From Bog-473 sp963781955 (GTDB lineage Bacteria; Actinomycetota; Acidimicrobiia; Acidimicrobiales; RAAP-2), in the NCBI GenBank assembly GCA_963781955.1, contig CAWAHU010000001.1, positions 1,612,001-1,676,000 on the forward strand: DNA of 64,000 nucleotides. Direction: 5' to 3'. The notes beneath the pieces were generated by a model. The model had not been told where the DNA came from and made no database searches. It was given only the letters and a program-made list of their open reading frames with translations. Within the stretch, counting starts at the first letter, position 1. Each line of letters starts with the position of its first letter. The translations under genes were made by a program, and so were the position numbers. Positions 27,240-35,465 of the stretch are shown piece by piece.

Positions 27240-27367
27240 GCCCGCCCGGCTCCTCGAGCGCGAACGCGCCCACCTGCACGGTCCGACACCCGGGGCACGC
27301 GCCCAGTCTCCTCCACGGCGCGGCCGAAATGGCGGACCGGGCTCGGGTCGGGCGTCGACGAGGGCAT
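27236..27367 (-). CDS. 43-codon ORF coupled to mraY and ftsW, in the murD position
   Basis: ATG at 27367 overlaps the mraY stop (TGATG) and its stop overlaps the ftsW start (ATGA), so it is linked at both ends like a real operon member. The 43-residue product is rich in Arg, Gly and Pro (starts MPSSTPDPSPVRHFG), has no membrane helix and no similarity I recognise. murD normally occupies this slot. It may be a murD deletion relic, an unknown small protein, or merely a ribosome bridge. Confidence 0.45.
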   Translation of the reverse strand: MPSSTPDPSPVRHFGRAVEETGRVPRVSDRAGGRVRARGAGRA

Positions 27368-28407
27368 CACGTGAACTTGGCCACCGTGAGGAAGTCGCCG
27401 TAGAAGATGCCGAGGCCGAGCGCGCAGAAGAGCCCGCCCAGGATCCAGAAGCGCACGATCACCGTGGTCTCGGGCCAACCCCCCAGCTCGAAATGGTGGT
27501 GGATGGGCGCCATGCGGAAGATCCGCCGGTGGAAGCCGCGGAAGCTGATGATCTGCAGGATCACGGACAACGTCTCCATGACGAAGAGCCCGCCGATGAC
27601 CAGCAGCAGCAGGTCGAGGTTGAGCAGAAGGCACAGGGCGGCCAGCCCGGCGCCGATGCCGAGCGACCCGGTGTCGCCCATGATGATCTTGGCCGGGGCC
27701 GCGTTCCACCAGAGGAAGCCGATGCAGGCGCCCGCCAGTGCCACCGACACGAGCGCCAGGTCGATCGCCGAGGCCGGCAGCACGTGGTAGATGGCGACGT
27801 GCCGGAAGATCCAGTACCCCATGATGGAGAGGACGGCGAAGCAGAACGTCCCCGACCCCGCGGCCAGCCCGTCCACCCCGTCGGTGATATTCACCGCGTT
27901 GGCCGAGCCGACCATGACCAGGACGGCGAAGACGATCCACCCGGCGCTGCCCAGGTTCACCCCGATGGCGTCGGCGCGGGTGAACGAGAGCGCCGTGGGG
28001 GTGTGCGCCCACTCCACGGCGAGGATGGCGAAGACCAGCGCGCACAGCAGCTGGGCCGCCGACTTGGCCCGCTTGTTCAGCCCGAGGTTGCGGCGACGGC
28101 GCACCTTGATGGAGTCGTCGAGGTAGCCGATGAGGCCGAACGCCACCACGGCGCCCACGGCCAGGTACCCGGTGCGCGAGAAGCGGATCTCGGTGCCGAT
28201 GTGCCCGATGGCGTAGCCGAGCACCACCGAGGTGACGATGGCGATCCCGCCCATGGTCGGCGTCCCGGCCTTGGCCACGTGGGTGGCCGGGCCGTCCTCC
28301 CGGATGTGCTGGCCGATCTCGCGGCTGCGGAAATAGCGGATGAGGACCGGGGTGAGCAGGATGGCCGCCCACATCGCGATGCCCCCCGAGACGAGCAGTC
28401 CGAGCAC
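27367..28407 (-). CDS. mraY: Phospho-N-acetylmuramoyl-pentapeptide-transferase
   Basis: 346 residues with ten predicted membrane helices. It shows the MraY blocks ATHVAKAGTPTMGGI, GYLDDSIKVRRRRNLGLNKRAK (the Asp-Asp pair), NITDGVDGLAAG, MGDTGSLGIG and the APIHHHFEL loop. It transfers phospho-MurNAc-pentapeptide to undecaprenyl phosphate, making lipid I. It starts six bases after the murE stop, so no murF lies between. Confidence 0.97.
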   Translation of the reverse strand: MLGLLVSGGIAMWAAILLTPVLIRYFRSREIGQHIREDGPATHVAKAGTPTMGGIAIVTSVVLGYAIGHIGTEIRFSRTGYLAVGAVVAFGLIGYLDDSIKVRRRRNLGLNKRAKSAAQLLCALVFAILAVEWAHTPTALSFTRADAIGVNLGSAGWIVFAVLVMVGSANAVNITDGVDGLAAGSGTFCFAVLSIMGYWIFRHVAIYHVLPASAIDLALVSVALAGACIGFLWWNAAPAKIIMGDTGSLGIGAGLAALCLLLNLDLLLLVIGGLFVMETLSVILQIISFRGFHRRIFRMAPIHHHFELGGWPETTVIVRFWILGGLFCALGLGIFYGDFLTVAKFT

Positions 28408-28413
28408 GTGCCG

Positions 28414-29937
28414 TCAGGCTTCCTGCCGCGTCGCGCCGAGGACCGAGAGCGCCCGGCGCACCTCGACCACGTCGTCGAAGGGGATCTGGCGTCCCGCTCT
28501 CTCCTGATACGTCTCGTGCCCCTTGCCGGCGACCACGACCACGTCGCCGGGGCGCGCCGCCTCGAGGGCGCGCCGGATGGCCGCGGCGCGGTCGGCCTCG
28601 ACGACAAGCCGCGGGTTCTCGCGGCCCCCGGGGACCCCGGCGAGGACCTCGGCGATGATCGCCTCGGGGTCCTCGTCGCGTGGGTTGTCCGACGTGAGCA
28701 CGGCCAGGTCGCTCAGCCGCGCCGCCGCCTCGCCCATCAGTGGCCGTTTGGCGCGGTCGCGGTTGCCCCCACAGCCGAACACGCTCAGGACGCGGCCACC
28801 GGTCGCGTCAGCCGGCGCGCCCCCCGGCGCATCGGTCAGGGTGCGTGCTTCGCGCAGGACCACGTCGAGTCCGGCCGGGGTGTGCGCGTAGTCGACGAGC
28901 ACCGTGAACGGCGGCGGTACTCCTCCGTCACCGCCCGCCCCGACCGGCGCCGGGGTGGCCACGACCTGGAGTCGGCCGGGGATCGGTGACACGTGGGCCA
29001 GGGCCCGGGCGATGTCGCCGGGCCCCAGCTCGAGCTCGAGGGCGAGGACGGCCTCCGCGGCCACCAGGGCGTTGTCGACGTTGACCGCACCGGTCAGGGG
29101 CGTCGTCACGCGATGGCCTCGCCAGGTGAATTCGGTGTGGGCCGGGCGCAGGAGCACGTCGGACGCGGCGTCCCGGTGTACGGCCACCATCGGGATGCGC
29201 GCCCGCTCGAGCAAGATCCGCCCCCACGGGTCGTCCGCGTTGACCACGCCGCGCAGCGCGTAGCTCGGGGTGAACAACGTCGCCTTCGCCTCGAAGTACG
29301 CATCCATGGAGTGGTGATAGTCGAGGTGGTCGTGGCTGAGGTTGGTGAACAGGGCCACGTCGAAGTGGATCCCCTCGACGCGCGACTGGGCCAGGGCGTG
29401 GCTCGACACCTCCATGGCCACCGCGTGGCGCATCCCGTCGGACCGCTGCCGCTCGCGCACGCCGGCCAGGACGCGCTGGACCTCGATCGCCTCGGGGGTC
29501 GTGCGCGCGCCCGACAGGGTCCCCATGACGTTGGTGGGCCGGCCGGTGGCACCGAGCAGGTCACCGAGGATCTGCGTCACCGTCGTCTTGCCGTTGGTGC
29601 CCGTCACCCCGATCATCAGCAGGTCGCGCGACGGGTGCCCGAAGAACGTGCCGGCGACGCGCGCCATGGCCGGGCGCATGGTGCCGGGCGCCACCCGCGC
29701 CTGCACCACGCTGTGCCCGAGCAGCTCGGGGATGAAGTGCTCGCACAGCAACCCGACCGCGCCGCGCTCCACCGCCTCGACGGCGTGGGTGTGCCCGTCG
29801 CTGACGCCACCGGGGACGCAGCAGAACAGGTCGCCGGGCACCACGCGGCGACTGTCGTGCGCGATTCCTCCCACCTCGACGTCGGAGGGGTCCCCCGCCG
29901 ACTCGATCACGTCGATGTCGTCAAAGAGGAGGTTCAT
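28414..29937 (-). CDS. murE: UDP-MurNAc-L-Ala-D-Glu:meso-diaminopimelate ligase
   Basis: About 507 residues from ATG 29937 (MNLLFDDIDVIESAG); the frame is open to 29985 and also contains ATG 29952, and none of the three has a clear Shine-Dalgarno. It has the substrate domain GIAHDSRRVVPGDLF, ATPase GVTGTNGKTTVTQIL, AMEVSSHALAQSRV, FTNLSHDHLDYH and the C-terminal DNPRDEDP. The DNPR motif predicts meso-diaminopimelate as the added amino acid. A 175-bp gap holding only short imperfect repeats separates it from ftsI. Confidence 0.95.
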   Translation of the reverse strand: MNLLFDDIDVIESAGDPSDVEVGGIAHDSRRVVPGDLFCCVPGGVSDGHTHAVEAVERGAVGLLCEHFIPELLGHSVVQARVAPGTMRPAMARVAGTFFGHPSRDLLMIGVTGTNGKTTVTQILGDLLGATGRPTNVMGTLSGARTTPEAIEVQRVLAGVRERQRSDGMRHAVAMEVSSHALAQSRVEGIHFDVALFTNLSHDHLDYHHSMDAYFEAKATLFTPSYALRGVVNADDPWGRILLERARIPMVAVHRDAASDVLLRPAHTEFTWRGHRVTTPLTGAVNVDNALVAAEAVLALELELGPGDIARALAHVSPIPGRLQVVATPAPVGAGGDGGVPPPFTVLVDYAHTPAGLDVVLREARTLTDAPGGAPADATGGRVLSVFGCGGNRDRAKRPLMGEAAARLSDLAVLTSDNPRDEDPEAIIAEVLAGVPGGRENPRLVVEADRAAAIRRALEAARPGDVVVVAGKGHETYQERAGRQIPFDDVVEVRRALSVLGATRQEA

Positions 29938-30112
29938 GGGCACCGGTGGCATGGTCGAGGAGACAGCGTGGCATGCTCCGGGCACCGACGCGGCATGCGC
30001 GTGGCGGGCGCAACGGGCGTGGCCGGCGCAATGGGCGTGGCGAGCGTCGGGGCGAGCCTCGGGGCGAGCCTCCCGGTGCCGGACCCGCCCGTCGGGCGCG
30101 CGTCCGGCCTGC
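29938..30112. repeat. Short imperfect GC-rich repeats between ftsI and murE
   Basis: Variants of GGGCGTGGC and GGGGCGAGCCTC recur between about 29998 and 30075. No gene, hairpin-plus-T terminator or clear promoter is seen here. Confidence 0.4.
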
Positions 30113-32239
30113 TCACGTGATGTCCTGGGCCTGGTCGCTCGTCGTGCCCGGCGTCGATGCGGGTTTGGCCGGCTGCGCGCCGGGGGTGGTGGGGATGTCG
30201 TACCGGTGGAGCGCGTAGCTCATGATCTGCGAGAACACCGGCGCGGCCACCGTCCCCCCGAAGATCGGCGTGGGGCGGTTCAGGACGACGATCATCGAAA
30301 GGGTCGGGTGCACGGCCGGCGCGAAGCCGACGAAGGTGGCCATGTAGGCGCCGGGGACGTACGAGTCGTGGCCGGCGGTGGGGATCTGGGCCGTTCCGGT
30401 CTTCCCGGCCACCGTGTACCCCGGGACGGCGGCGTTGGTGCCGGTGCCCTGGTTCACGACCTGCTCGAGCATGGAGACCAACTCGGCGTCGGTCGCCGGC
30501 GCGATCACCCGGTGCGTGGCCGGAGCCGACGTCGGCGTGATCGCGCCCGACGGGCTGACCGTGCCCTGCACCAGCTTGGGTGCCACGAACACACCGCCGT
30601 TGGCCACGGTGTTGTAGGCGTCGAGCACCTGGAGCGGGCTGACGGCGTCCACCTGGCCGATCGGGAGCGACACGTAGTCGGTGGGTTCCCACTGCGACGG
30701 CCCGACGAGGAGGCCGGGGGACTCGCCCGGGAAGTGCAGTCCGGTGGGCTGCCCGAAACCGAGCGCCTGCACCTGGGCCAGCAGGCGCTGCTCGTTGACG
30801 CCCTTGGCGATCTCGGCCGTGCCGATGTTGGAGGACTGGGCCAGGATCTGGGTGGCGTTGAGCTGCTCGGTCGGGTGTGGTTCGGCGTCGTGGAAGGTCG
30901 AGCCGTCCAGCGACATGTGGTCGGGCACGGTGAACACGGAGTTGGGGTTGATCAGGCCGTATTGCAGCGCGGCGGAGAAGGTCACCAGCTTGAACACCGA
31001 TCCCGGCTCGTAGAGCTGTGTCACCGCCAAGTTGCTCGGCGCCTCGTCGACGGCGGCCTTCGGCCCGATGGGCACCACTCCCCCGGTGGCGGCGTTGCCG
31101 GCGTCGGCGCTGGACGGTGCGCCCAGCGGCCCCGCGTGGGTGGCCGCCAGGTTGGCCATGGACAGGATCTGCCCCGACTTGACGTCCATGACCACTGCGG
31201 TCCCGCTCACCGCGTTGGAGGACTCGATCGCCTTGGCCAGTGCCTGCTCCGACTCGTACTGGAGCTGCGTGTCGAGCGTGAGCTCCAGACCGGTACCCGG
31301 CGTCGTGGCGACCGCAGTCGACGAGGACTGGGGCAGGGCGACCCCCGACGGCGACTCGAGGATCGTCTCCTGGCCGTTCCGGCCCGCCAGGAGTGCGTTC
31401 TGCCCGTACTCGAGGCCGGCCGCTCCGTGCCCGGCCGCGTTGGTGAATCCGACCACGGGAGACGCCAGGTTGCCGTTGGGCACACTGCGCATGGCGTCGG
31501 CCATCAGCGTGATGCCCGGGATGGCGTCGGCGGTGATCGTCTGCCCGGTGGCCCGCGGCACCTGGCGGGCCAGCACCACGTACCCCGAGCGGCGCTGCAA
31601 TTCCGCCTCGAGCGTCGGCACGGGTACGTGGAGGAGCGGGGAGAGCACCTCGGCCGTCCTGAGCGGGTGCGCGACCTGGAAGTCGTCCGCCACCACGTCG
31701 ACGGTGGCCACGGACTGGGCCAGGATCGAGCCGTCCCGCGCGTAGATACCCCCACGCAGCGACGGGATCGACACCGCGATGGCCGACTCGCTGTGGGCTG
31801 CGGCCTGGTAGGCCCCGGCACGCAGGACCTGTACCTGGAGCAGGCGACCGGTGATGAGGAGCATCGCCGCCAGGAGCACGACACCGATCACGCGCGTCCG
31901 GCGCTCGAAGGTCCCGTCCGACCAGGCCCGCACCCGGCGCGACGGCAGCCGTGCGACCTTCGCCTGGGGCCGGTGCGGGCGCTGCCGCGTGCCGGCGGCC
32001 CGGACTGGAGCACTCCGGGAGGTCGTCCGGGCGGGCGCGGCCGGGAGCGCCGGCCGCCGGCGGTGGCGGGCCGGTGGTGCCGCTCGCCGCGTCCTGACCG
32101 GGGCCGCCGTCCGAGTCGTCCGAGTGGTCCGGATGGCCCGGGTGGTCCGGGAGCGCGACGACGGTGCCCCGCTCCCCGGGGCAGTGTCGGCCGAACCGGC
32201 GCGCGCGCGACGACCGTCCGGTCGGGTCGTGACGCTCAT
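30113..32239 (-). CDS. ftsI: Peptidoglycan D,D-transpeptidase FtsI (PBP3) with long basic N-terminus
   Basis: 708 residues. A roughly 115-residue Arg/Thr/Pro-rich cytoplasmic tail precedes one membrane helix (about 117-133), the pedestal domain (SLRGGIYARDGSILAQS) and the transpeptidase domain. The transpeptidase has the SxxK serine in EPGSVFKLVT, SSN in QSSNIGTAEIA and KTG in VAGKTGTAQ. It crosslinks septal peptidoglycan. ATG at 32239 overlaps the ftsL-like stop as ATGA. The tail is much longer than in most FtsI proteins and contains RTTRAIRTTRTTRT. Confidence 0.94.
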   Translation of the reverse strand: MSVTTRPDGRRARAGSADTAPGSGAPSSRSRTTRAIRTTRTTRTAAPVRTRRAAPPARHRRRPALPAAPARTTSRSAPVRAAGTRQRPHRPQAKVARLPSRRVRAWSDGTFERRTRVIGVVLLAAMLLITGRLLQVQVLRAGAYQAAAHSESAIAVSIPSLRGGIYARDGSILAQSVATVDVVADDFQVAHPLRTAEVLSPLLHVPVPTLEAELQRRSGYVVLARQVPRATGQTITADAIPGITLMADAMRSVPNGNLASPVVGFTNAAGHGAAGLEYGQNALLAGRNGQETILESPSGVALPQSSSTAVATTPGTGLELTLDTQLQYESEQALAKAIESSNAVSGTAVVMDVKSGQILSMANLAATHAGPLGAPSSADAGNAATGGVVPIGPKAAVDEAPSNLAVTQLYEPGSVFKLVTFSAALQYGLINPNSVFTVPDHMSLDGSTFHDAEPHPTEQLNATQILAQSSNIGTAEIAKGVNEQRLLAQVQALGFGQPTGLHFPGESPGLLVGPSQWEPTDYVSLPIGQVDAVSPLQVLDAYNTVANGGVFVAPKLVQGTVSPSGAITPTSAPATHRVIAPATDAELVSMLEQVVNQGTGTNAAVPGYTVAGKTGTAQIPTAGHDSYVPGAYMATFVGFAPAVHPTLSMIVVLNRPTPIFGGTVAAPVFSQIMSYALHRYDIPTTPGAQPAKPASTPGTTSDQAQDIT

Positions 32240-32715
32240 GGCTTGGAAGTCGTCGTGGTGGTCGGAGCCGGCGCGGGCGCCGGGTTCACCTTCGGCGCGG
32301 GCAGCGGCGTCGACAGCGATACGTAGGGGAGCTGGACCGCGCCGCCCGGCCGCACCATGTGGAGCTGGTTCGTGGCCGCCGACACGATGCGCGCCGGCGT
32401 CTCGAGCTCGGCCACGGCGATCTCCTTCTGGCGGTGCGCGCTCTGCTCGAGGCCCAGTTGGTGCTCCAGGGCGGACAACCGCACCTGGCCACTCGCCAGG
32501 ACGGCCTGGCCCACGACCACGGCCAGCAACGCCACCGCGATCACGGCTACGGCCCCCGCCCGGAGCAGGCGCCCCCGGTCCGCCGCTGGCCGCGCCCGGC
32601 GGACACCGCGGCGGACGCGACTCGGGACCAGACGGAGCGGGACGCGGCGTGTGGACGGAGCCGCGGGCGCCGTACCGCGTCCGTGGCGTGCCGGCGAAGC
32701 CTGGGGCGGTGTCAC
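32236..32715 (-). CDS. ftsL: FtsL-like septum protein
   Basis: 159 residues: a basic N-terminal tail, one membrane helix (GAVAVIAVALLAVVVGQAVL), a short coiled coil (RLSALEHQLGLEQSAHRQKEI, next to the helix) and a Pro/Thr-rich tail. Position between rsmH and ftsI and this topology identify it as FtsL, which partners FtsQ and FtsB in activating FtsWI; sequence alone would not. GTG at 32715 overlaps the rsmH stop as GTGA. Confidence 0.8.
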   Translation of the reverse strand: MTPPQASPARHGRGTAPAAPSTRRVPLRLVPSRVRRGVRRARPAADRGRLLRAGAVAVIAVALLAVVVGQAVLASGQVRLSALEHQLGLEQSAHRQKEIAVAELETPARIVSAATNQLHMVRPGGAVQLPYVSLSTPLPAPKVNPAPAPAPTTTTTSKP

Positions 32716-33653
32716 GGGCCCACTTCGCTGGTGCACACGACGGCGCGCAGCCTCGCGGCCTCGGACCGAGGATTGGAAGCGACCTCGCCGGGCGCCGGGC
32801 GCCGGGCGCCCCGGAAGAGCAGCCGGTGGCGGGGCGCGGCACCGCACACGCACGGGAGGCCCGGCGGGCACGTGCACCCGCCGGCGGCGGCATCGGCGAA
32901 GGTGGCCTTGGTGAAGCGGTCCTCACCGGAGTGGTAGCTGATGACGGCGCACACGCCCCCAGGGGCCAGGTCTTCGAGAGCAAAGGGCAACGCCGCAGCC
33001 AGCTGGCCGAGCTCGTCGTTCACGGCGATCCGGAGGGCCTGGAACACGCGGCGAGCCGGGTGGCCCTTGCGTCGCACCGCCGCCGGCACGGCCGCGGCCA
33101 CGACGTCGGCCAGCTGTCCGGTCGAGGTCAACGGCCGGGCCCGCACCACGGCGCGGGCGATGCGCCCCGACAGGCGCCCCTCCCCGTTCTCCCTGAACAG
33201 CGCGGCCAGTGCTTCCTCGGGCAGGCTGTTCACCAGGTCGGCGGCCGTCACGCCGCGTCCCGGGTCCATGCGCATGTCGAGGGGGCCGTCCCGGCGGAAC
33301 GAGAAGCCGCGCTCGGGCCGGTCGAGTTGGGGCGAGCTGACGCCGAGGTCGAACAGCACCCCCGACAGTGACGTCAGACCGGCGCCGCGCACCACCGACT
33401 CGAGCGACGAGAAGGGAGCCTGCACCAGCGTGGCCCGGTCGCCGAAGGCCGCGAGGCGGGCCCGTGCCGCCTCGAGCGCGGACGGGTCGCGGTCCAGGCC
33501 GAGGACACGCAACGACCGATGGGCGGCGAGCATCGCAGCGGCGTGGCCTCCCCCGCCGACCGTGGCGTCCACCACCACTCCGGCGGGGACGGTGGCGAAC
33601 AGCGAGACGATCTCGTCGCGCAGCACGGGGATGTGGTCGAACGTATGGGCCAT
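32712..33653 (-). CDS. rsmH: 16S rRNA (cytosine(1402)-N(4))-methyltransferase RsmH
   Basis: 313 residues. It has the SAM motif VVDATVGGGGHAAAML, GLDRDPSALEAA, LFDLGVSSPQLDRPERGFSF, GPLDMRMDP, the inserted helical domain (GRIARAVV...), RRVFQALRIAVNDEL and VISYHSGEDR. It methylates C1402 in the ribosomal P site. ATG at 33653 is chosen from homology (MAHTFDHIPVLRDE); the frame is open far upstream without resemblance to the family. A Cys cluster (CTCPPGLPCVC) lies near the C-terminus, as is usual for the family. Confidence 0.96.
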   Translation of the reverse strand: MAHTFDHIPVLRDEIVSLFATVPAGVVVDATVGGGGHAAAMLAAHRSLRVLGLDRDPSALEAARARLAAFGDRATLVQAPFSSLESVVRGAGLTSLSGVLFDLGVSSPQLDRPERGFSFRRDGPLDMRMDPGRGVTAADLVNSLPEEALAALFRENGEGRLSGRIARAVVRARPLTSTGQLADVVAAAVPAAVRRKGHPARRVFQALRIAVNDELGQLAAALPFALEDLAPGGVCAVISYHSGEDRFTKATFADAAAGGCTCPPGLPCVCGAAPRHRLLFRGARRPAPGEVASNPRSEAARLRAVVCTSEVGP

Positions 33654-33958
33654 CTGCAGCCCCCCGGCCGGTCGGTCGGATGGGAGGTGGAGATCCTGAT
33701 GACCAGCGTGGAAACGGGTGGAGTGGCCTTCCCACGCTCCGGTCGAGGAGCTGCACATGGTCCAGAGCGTCTGCGCCCCTGGTGCATGTCGCGTCTGTCG
33801 TGTGTGTGGTGTGTGTCGTGTGAGTTCTGTCTGTCCTGTCGTTGCCCTTTCTCTGCGCTCGCTTCCTCCTCCTTGTTCTCTCGGTTCTCCTCTCTCTCTC
33901 TGGGCACCGCTCGGTGCGTGCTGTGCGGCGCGCACCCAGCGGGCCGCCCGGGCGCCGG
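33654..33958 (-). other. Gene-free leader between mraZ and rsmH with strand-biased low-complexity tracts
   Basis: 305 bp without a convincing gene. In the transcribed (minus) sense it holds a purine-rich GAGA tract (33847-33901) followed by an ACACAC-rich tract (33786-33842), then ordinary sequence up to rsmH. No terminator hairpin or promoter is obvious. It stands out because most other junctions in this cluster overlap. Confidence 0.6.
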
Positions 33959-34378
33959 CTACTCCCCCTCGTCGTCGAGTAGCCAGCTCTCCTCGGGCAG
34001 GACCCGCTCGGTCCACGCCGGCGGATTCCACAGTTCGACCCGGTCGATGGCGCCGTGCACGAGCACCTCCGCGTCCAGGCCTGCGAACTCCCGCAGGTGC
34101 GCCGGGATCGGCATGCGCCCCTGCCGGTCGATCTCCACCTCGGCGGAGTTCGACGCCCAGATCCGAGCCCGGTTGCGGTCGGCCCGCCCGGACTCCGACT
34201 TCTCCTGCATCGTCGCCATCTGCCGCTCGAACTCCCCGGGCGTCCACAGCGCCAGGCAGCCCTCGGCGTGCTGGGTGAGATAGCCACCCCGCTCGAATTG
34301 GCCGCGGAACTTCGCCGGCAGGATCACCCTGCCCTTCGTGTCGAGCGAGTGCTCGTACCTCCCGACGAACCCTGCCAC
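33959..34378 (-). CDS. mraZ: Transcriptional regulator MraZ
   Basis: 139 residues made of two SpoVT-AbrB-like repeats: GRYEHSLDTKGRVILPAKFR and, in the second half, ASNSAEVEIDRQGRMPIPAHLREFAG, each with the DxxGR loop. MraZ is a DNA-binding repressor of its own dcw operon in several bacteria and forms a ring. The start codon is GTG at 34378. A seven-box operator lies 45-110 bp upstream. Confidence 0.95.
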   Translation of the reverse strand: MAGFVGRYEHSLDTKGRVILPAKFRGQFERGGYLTQHAEGCLALWTPGEFERQMATMQEKSESGRADRNRARIWASNSAEVEIDRQGRMPIPAHLREFAGLDAEVLVHGAIDRVELWNPPAWTERVLPEESWLLDDEGE

Positions 34379-34422
34379 CTGCCGTGTCTCCCACGATGCT
34401 CCCTGGTCTGCGTCCTTCGACG

Positions 34423-34486
34423 CCCCTTTGCACCATTTCGCGCCACTTTACGCCCTTTCCCTCCACTGCACAACCACAGGAGACCA
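34423..34486 (-). promoter_or_regulatory. MraZ operator: seven TGG/GGG boxes at about 10-bp period
   Basis: On the minus strand TGG or GGG boxes lie at plus positions 34423, 34433, 34443, 34453, 34463, 34474 and 34484. Four of them follow an AAA or AAAG, as in the AAAGTGG and TGGGA-type repeats described for MraZ in other bacteria. This is a longer array than the usual three or four. Confidence 0.75.
34445..34473 (-). promoter_or_regulatory. Candidate dcw promoter overlapping the MraZ boxes
   Basis: On the minus strand TTGTGC (34473-34468), a 17-bp spacer, and TAAAGT (34450-34445) fit a sigma-70 promoter. It lies inside the MraZ box array, as expected for repression. It would give an untranslated leader of about 60 nt. 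Confidence 0.5.
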
Positions 34487-34691
34487 CTTGAAACCCAAAC
34501 GCAACACCGCGCCCCCCACCGCCCCGCTTCCGACCTCGTCCGAAGCCGCGGCAAGGCCCGACAGGACGAGCGGGGAACCCAGGGCCGACGGGGTACGACG
34601 GATCCTTCGGGCGAGCCCGACTGGACCGGCGGCGAGCGAGAGGCGAGAGAAAGGTGGGAGAAGGAGAGAAAGTGGGAAAGAAGGGGAACGG
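34487..34691. other. Intergenic region with a purine tract between lipoate-ligase-like gene and mraZ promoter
   Basis: The plus strand from about 34636 to 34685 is almost entirely purine (GAGA/GGGA), i.e. a CU-rich tract right after the stop of the upstream minus-strand gene. It could act in Rho-dependent termination, but no gene or hairpin terminator is visible. Confidence 0.4.
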
Positions 34692-35465
34692 CTATGCCGG
34701 GTCTGCGGTCCCCCCCGGTGCTCCCCCACGGGCGCCACCCGGAGTGTCCTTCGCTGCCCCCCTGGAGGCAGCGAAGGAGGGCAGCGAATCGAGGAGGCGG
34801 TCCCGCAGCCCGAGCGCGTCGCCCGCCGGCTCCAGCTCGGCCAGGCCCACGGCGACCCGTGTCAGGCGGCGGACCAGCGCCTCGTGGTCGCCGACGGGCG
34901 CATGGAGCAGGGCCACCAGTGGGGCCGGGTCCCAGCGCACGTAGGCACAGGCGGAGAAGAGGGCGCCCTCCCGTGCCCGCCACTGCGAAAGGCCGACCAC
35001 CTTGCGGCCTTCATGGAACACCTCACCCGGGCCCCGTCCGGCGAAGCACACCAAGCCGCCCAGCGGGCCGGGATCGGCACGGCCCCGGTGCACCGACAAC
35101 CCGTCGAGCCCGTCGCTCCGCAGCGCGGCCACCCACCACGCCCCAACCCATTCGGCGGCGGCCGACACGTCGTCGGCCCACAGGGGGTCGTCACGCGGGA
35201 CCCACACGTCCACCCAGAGCTGGGCACCGGGGGCGAGGTGCACGGCGCCGCCCCCGCTGCGCCGGCGCACCACGGCGCTGGCACCGGCGCCCTCGGCGTC
35301 ACGCGCCACGATACCGTCGGCCTGGGTGCTGCCCAGGACGAGCGTGGGGGCGGTCACGTCGCGGACCACGGCGGTCCGGCGGCGGAGCGTCCGGAACTGC
35401 TCGACGTCGAAGAGTTCCGACTCGGGGCGCAACCTCAGGACGCCGCGGCGAGATACGGCTCCCAC
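34692..35465 (-). CDS. Lipoate-protein ligase A-like (BPL/LPL fold) protein
   Basis: About 257 residues. The biotin/lipoate ligase fold is indicated by VVRRRSGGGAVHLAPGAQLWVDV (the RRxSGGGAV lipoyl-AMP site) and the Lys in GRKVVGLSQWRAREGALF. It may attach or transfer lipoyl or octanoyl groups; substrate is unproven. GTG at 35465 overlaps the HNH gene by 31 nt; no other start retains the RRGVLRLRPESELFD segment. The C-terminal 30 residues are Gly/Ala-rich. Confidence 0.75.
   Translation of the reverse strand: MGAVSRRGVLRLRPESELFDVEQFRTLRRRTAVVRDVTAPTLVLGSTQADGIVARDAEGAGASAVVRRRSGGGAVHLAPGAQLWVDVWVPRDDPLWADDVSAAAEWVGAWWVAALRSDGLDGLSVHRGRADPGPLGGLVCFAGRGPGEVFHEGRKVVGLSQWRAREGALFSACAYVRWDPAPLVALLHAPVGDHEALVRRLTRVAVGLAELEPAGDALGLRDRLLDSLPSFAASRGAAKDTPGGARGGAPGGTADPA

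Noticed and set aside
27049..28989. Open frame of 646 codons on the plus strand
   Set aside because: Shadow of mraY and murE; composition rich in Arg, Asp and His with no recognisable domain.
29342..32326. Open frame of 994 codons on the plus strand
   Set aside because: Antisense to murE and ftsI, which have full family motifs; no domain is seen in this frame.
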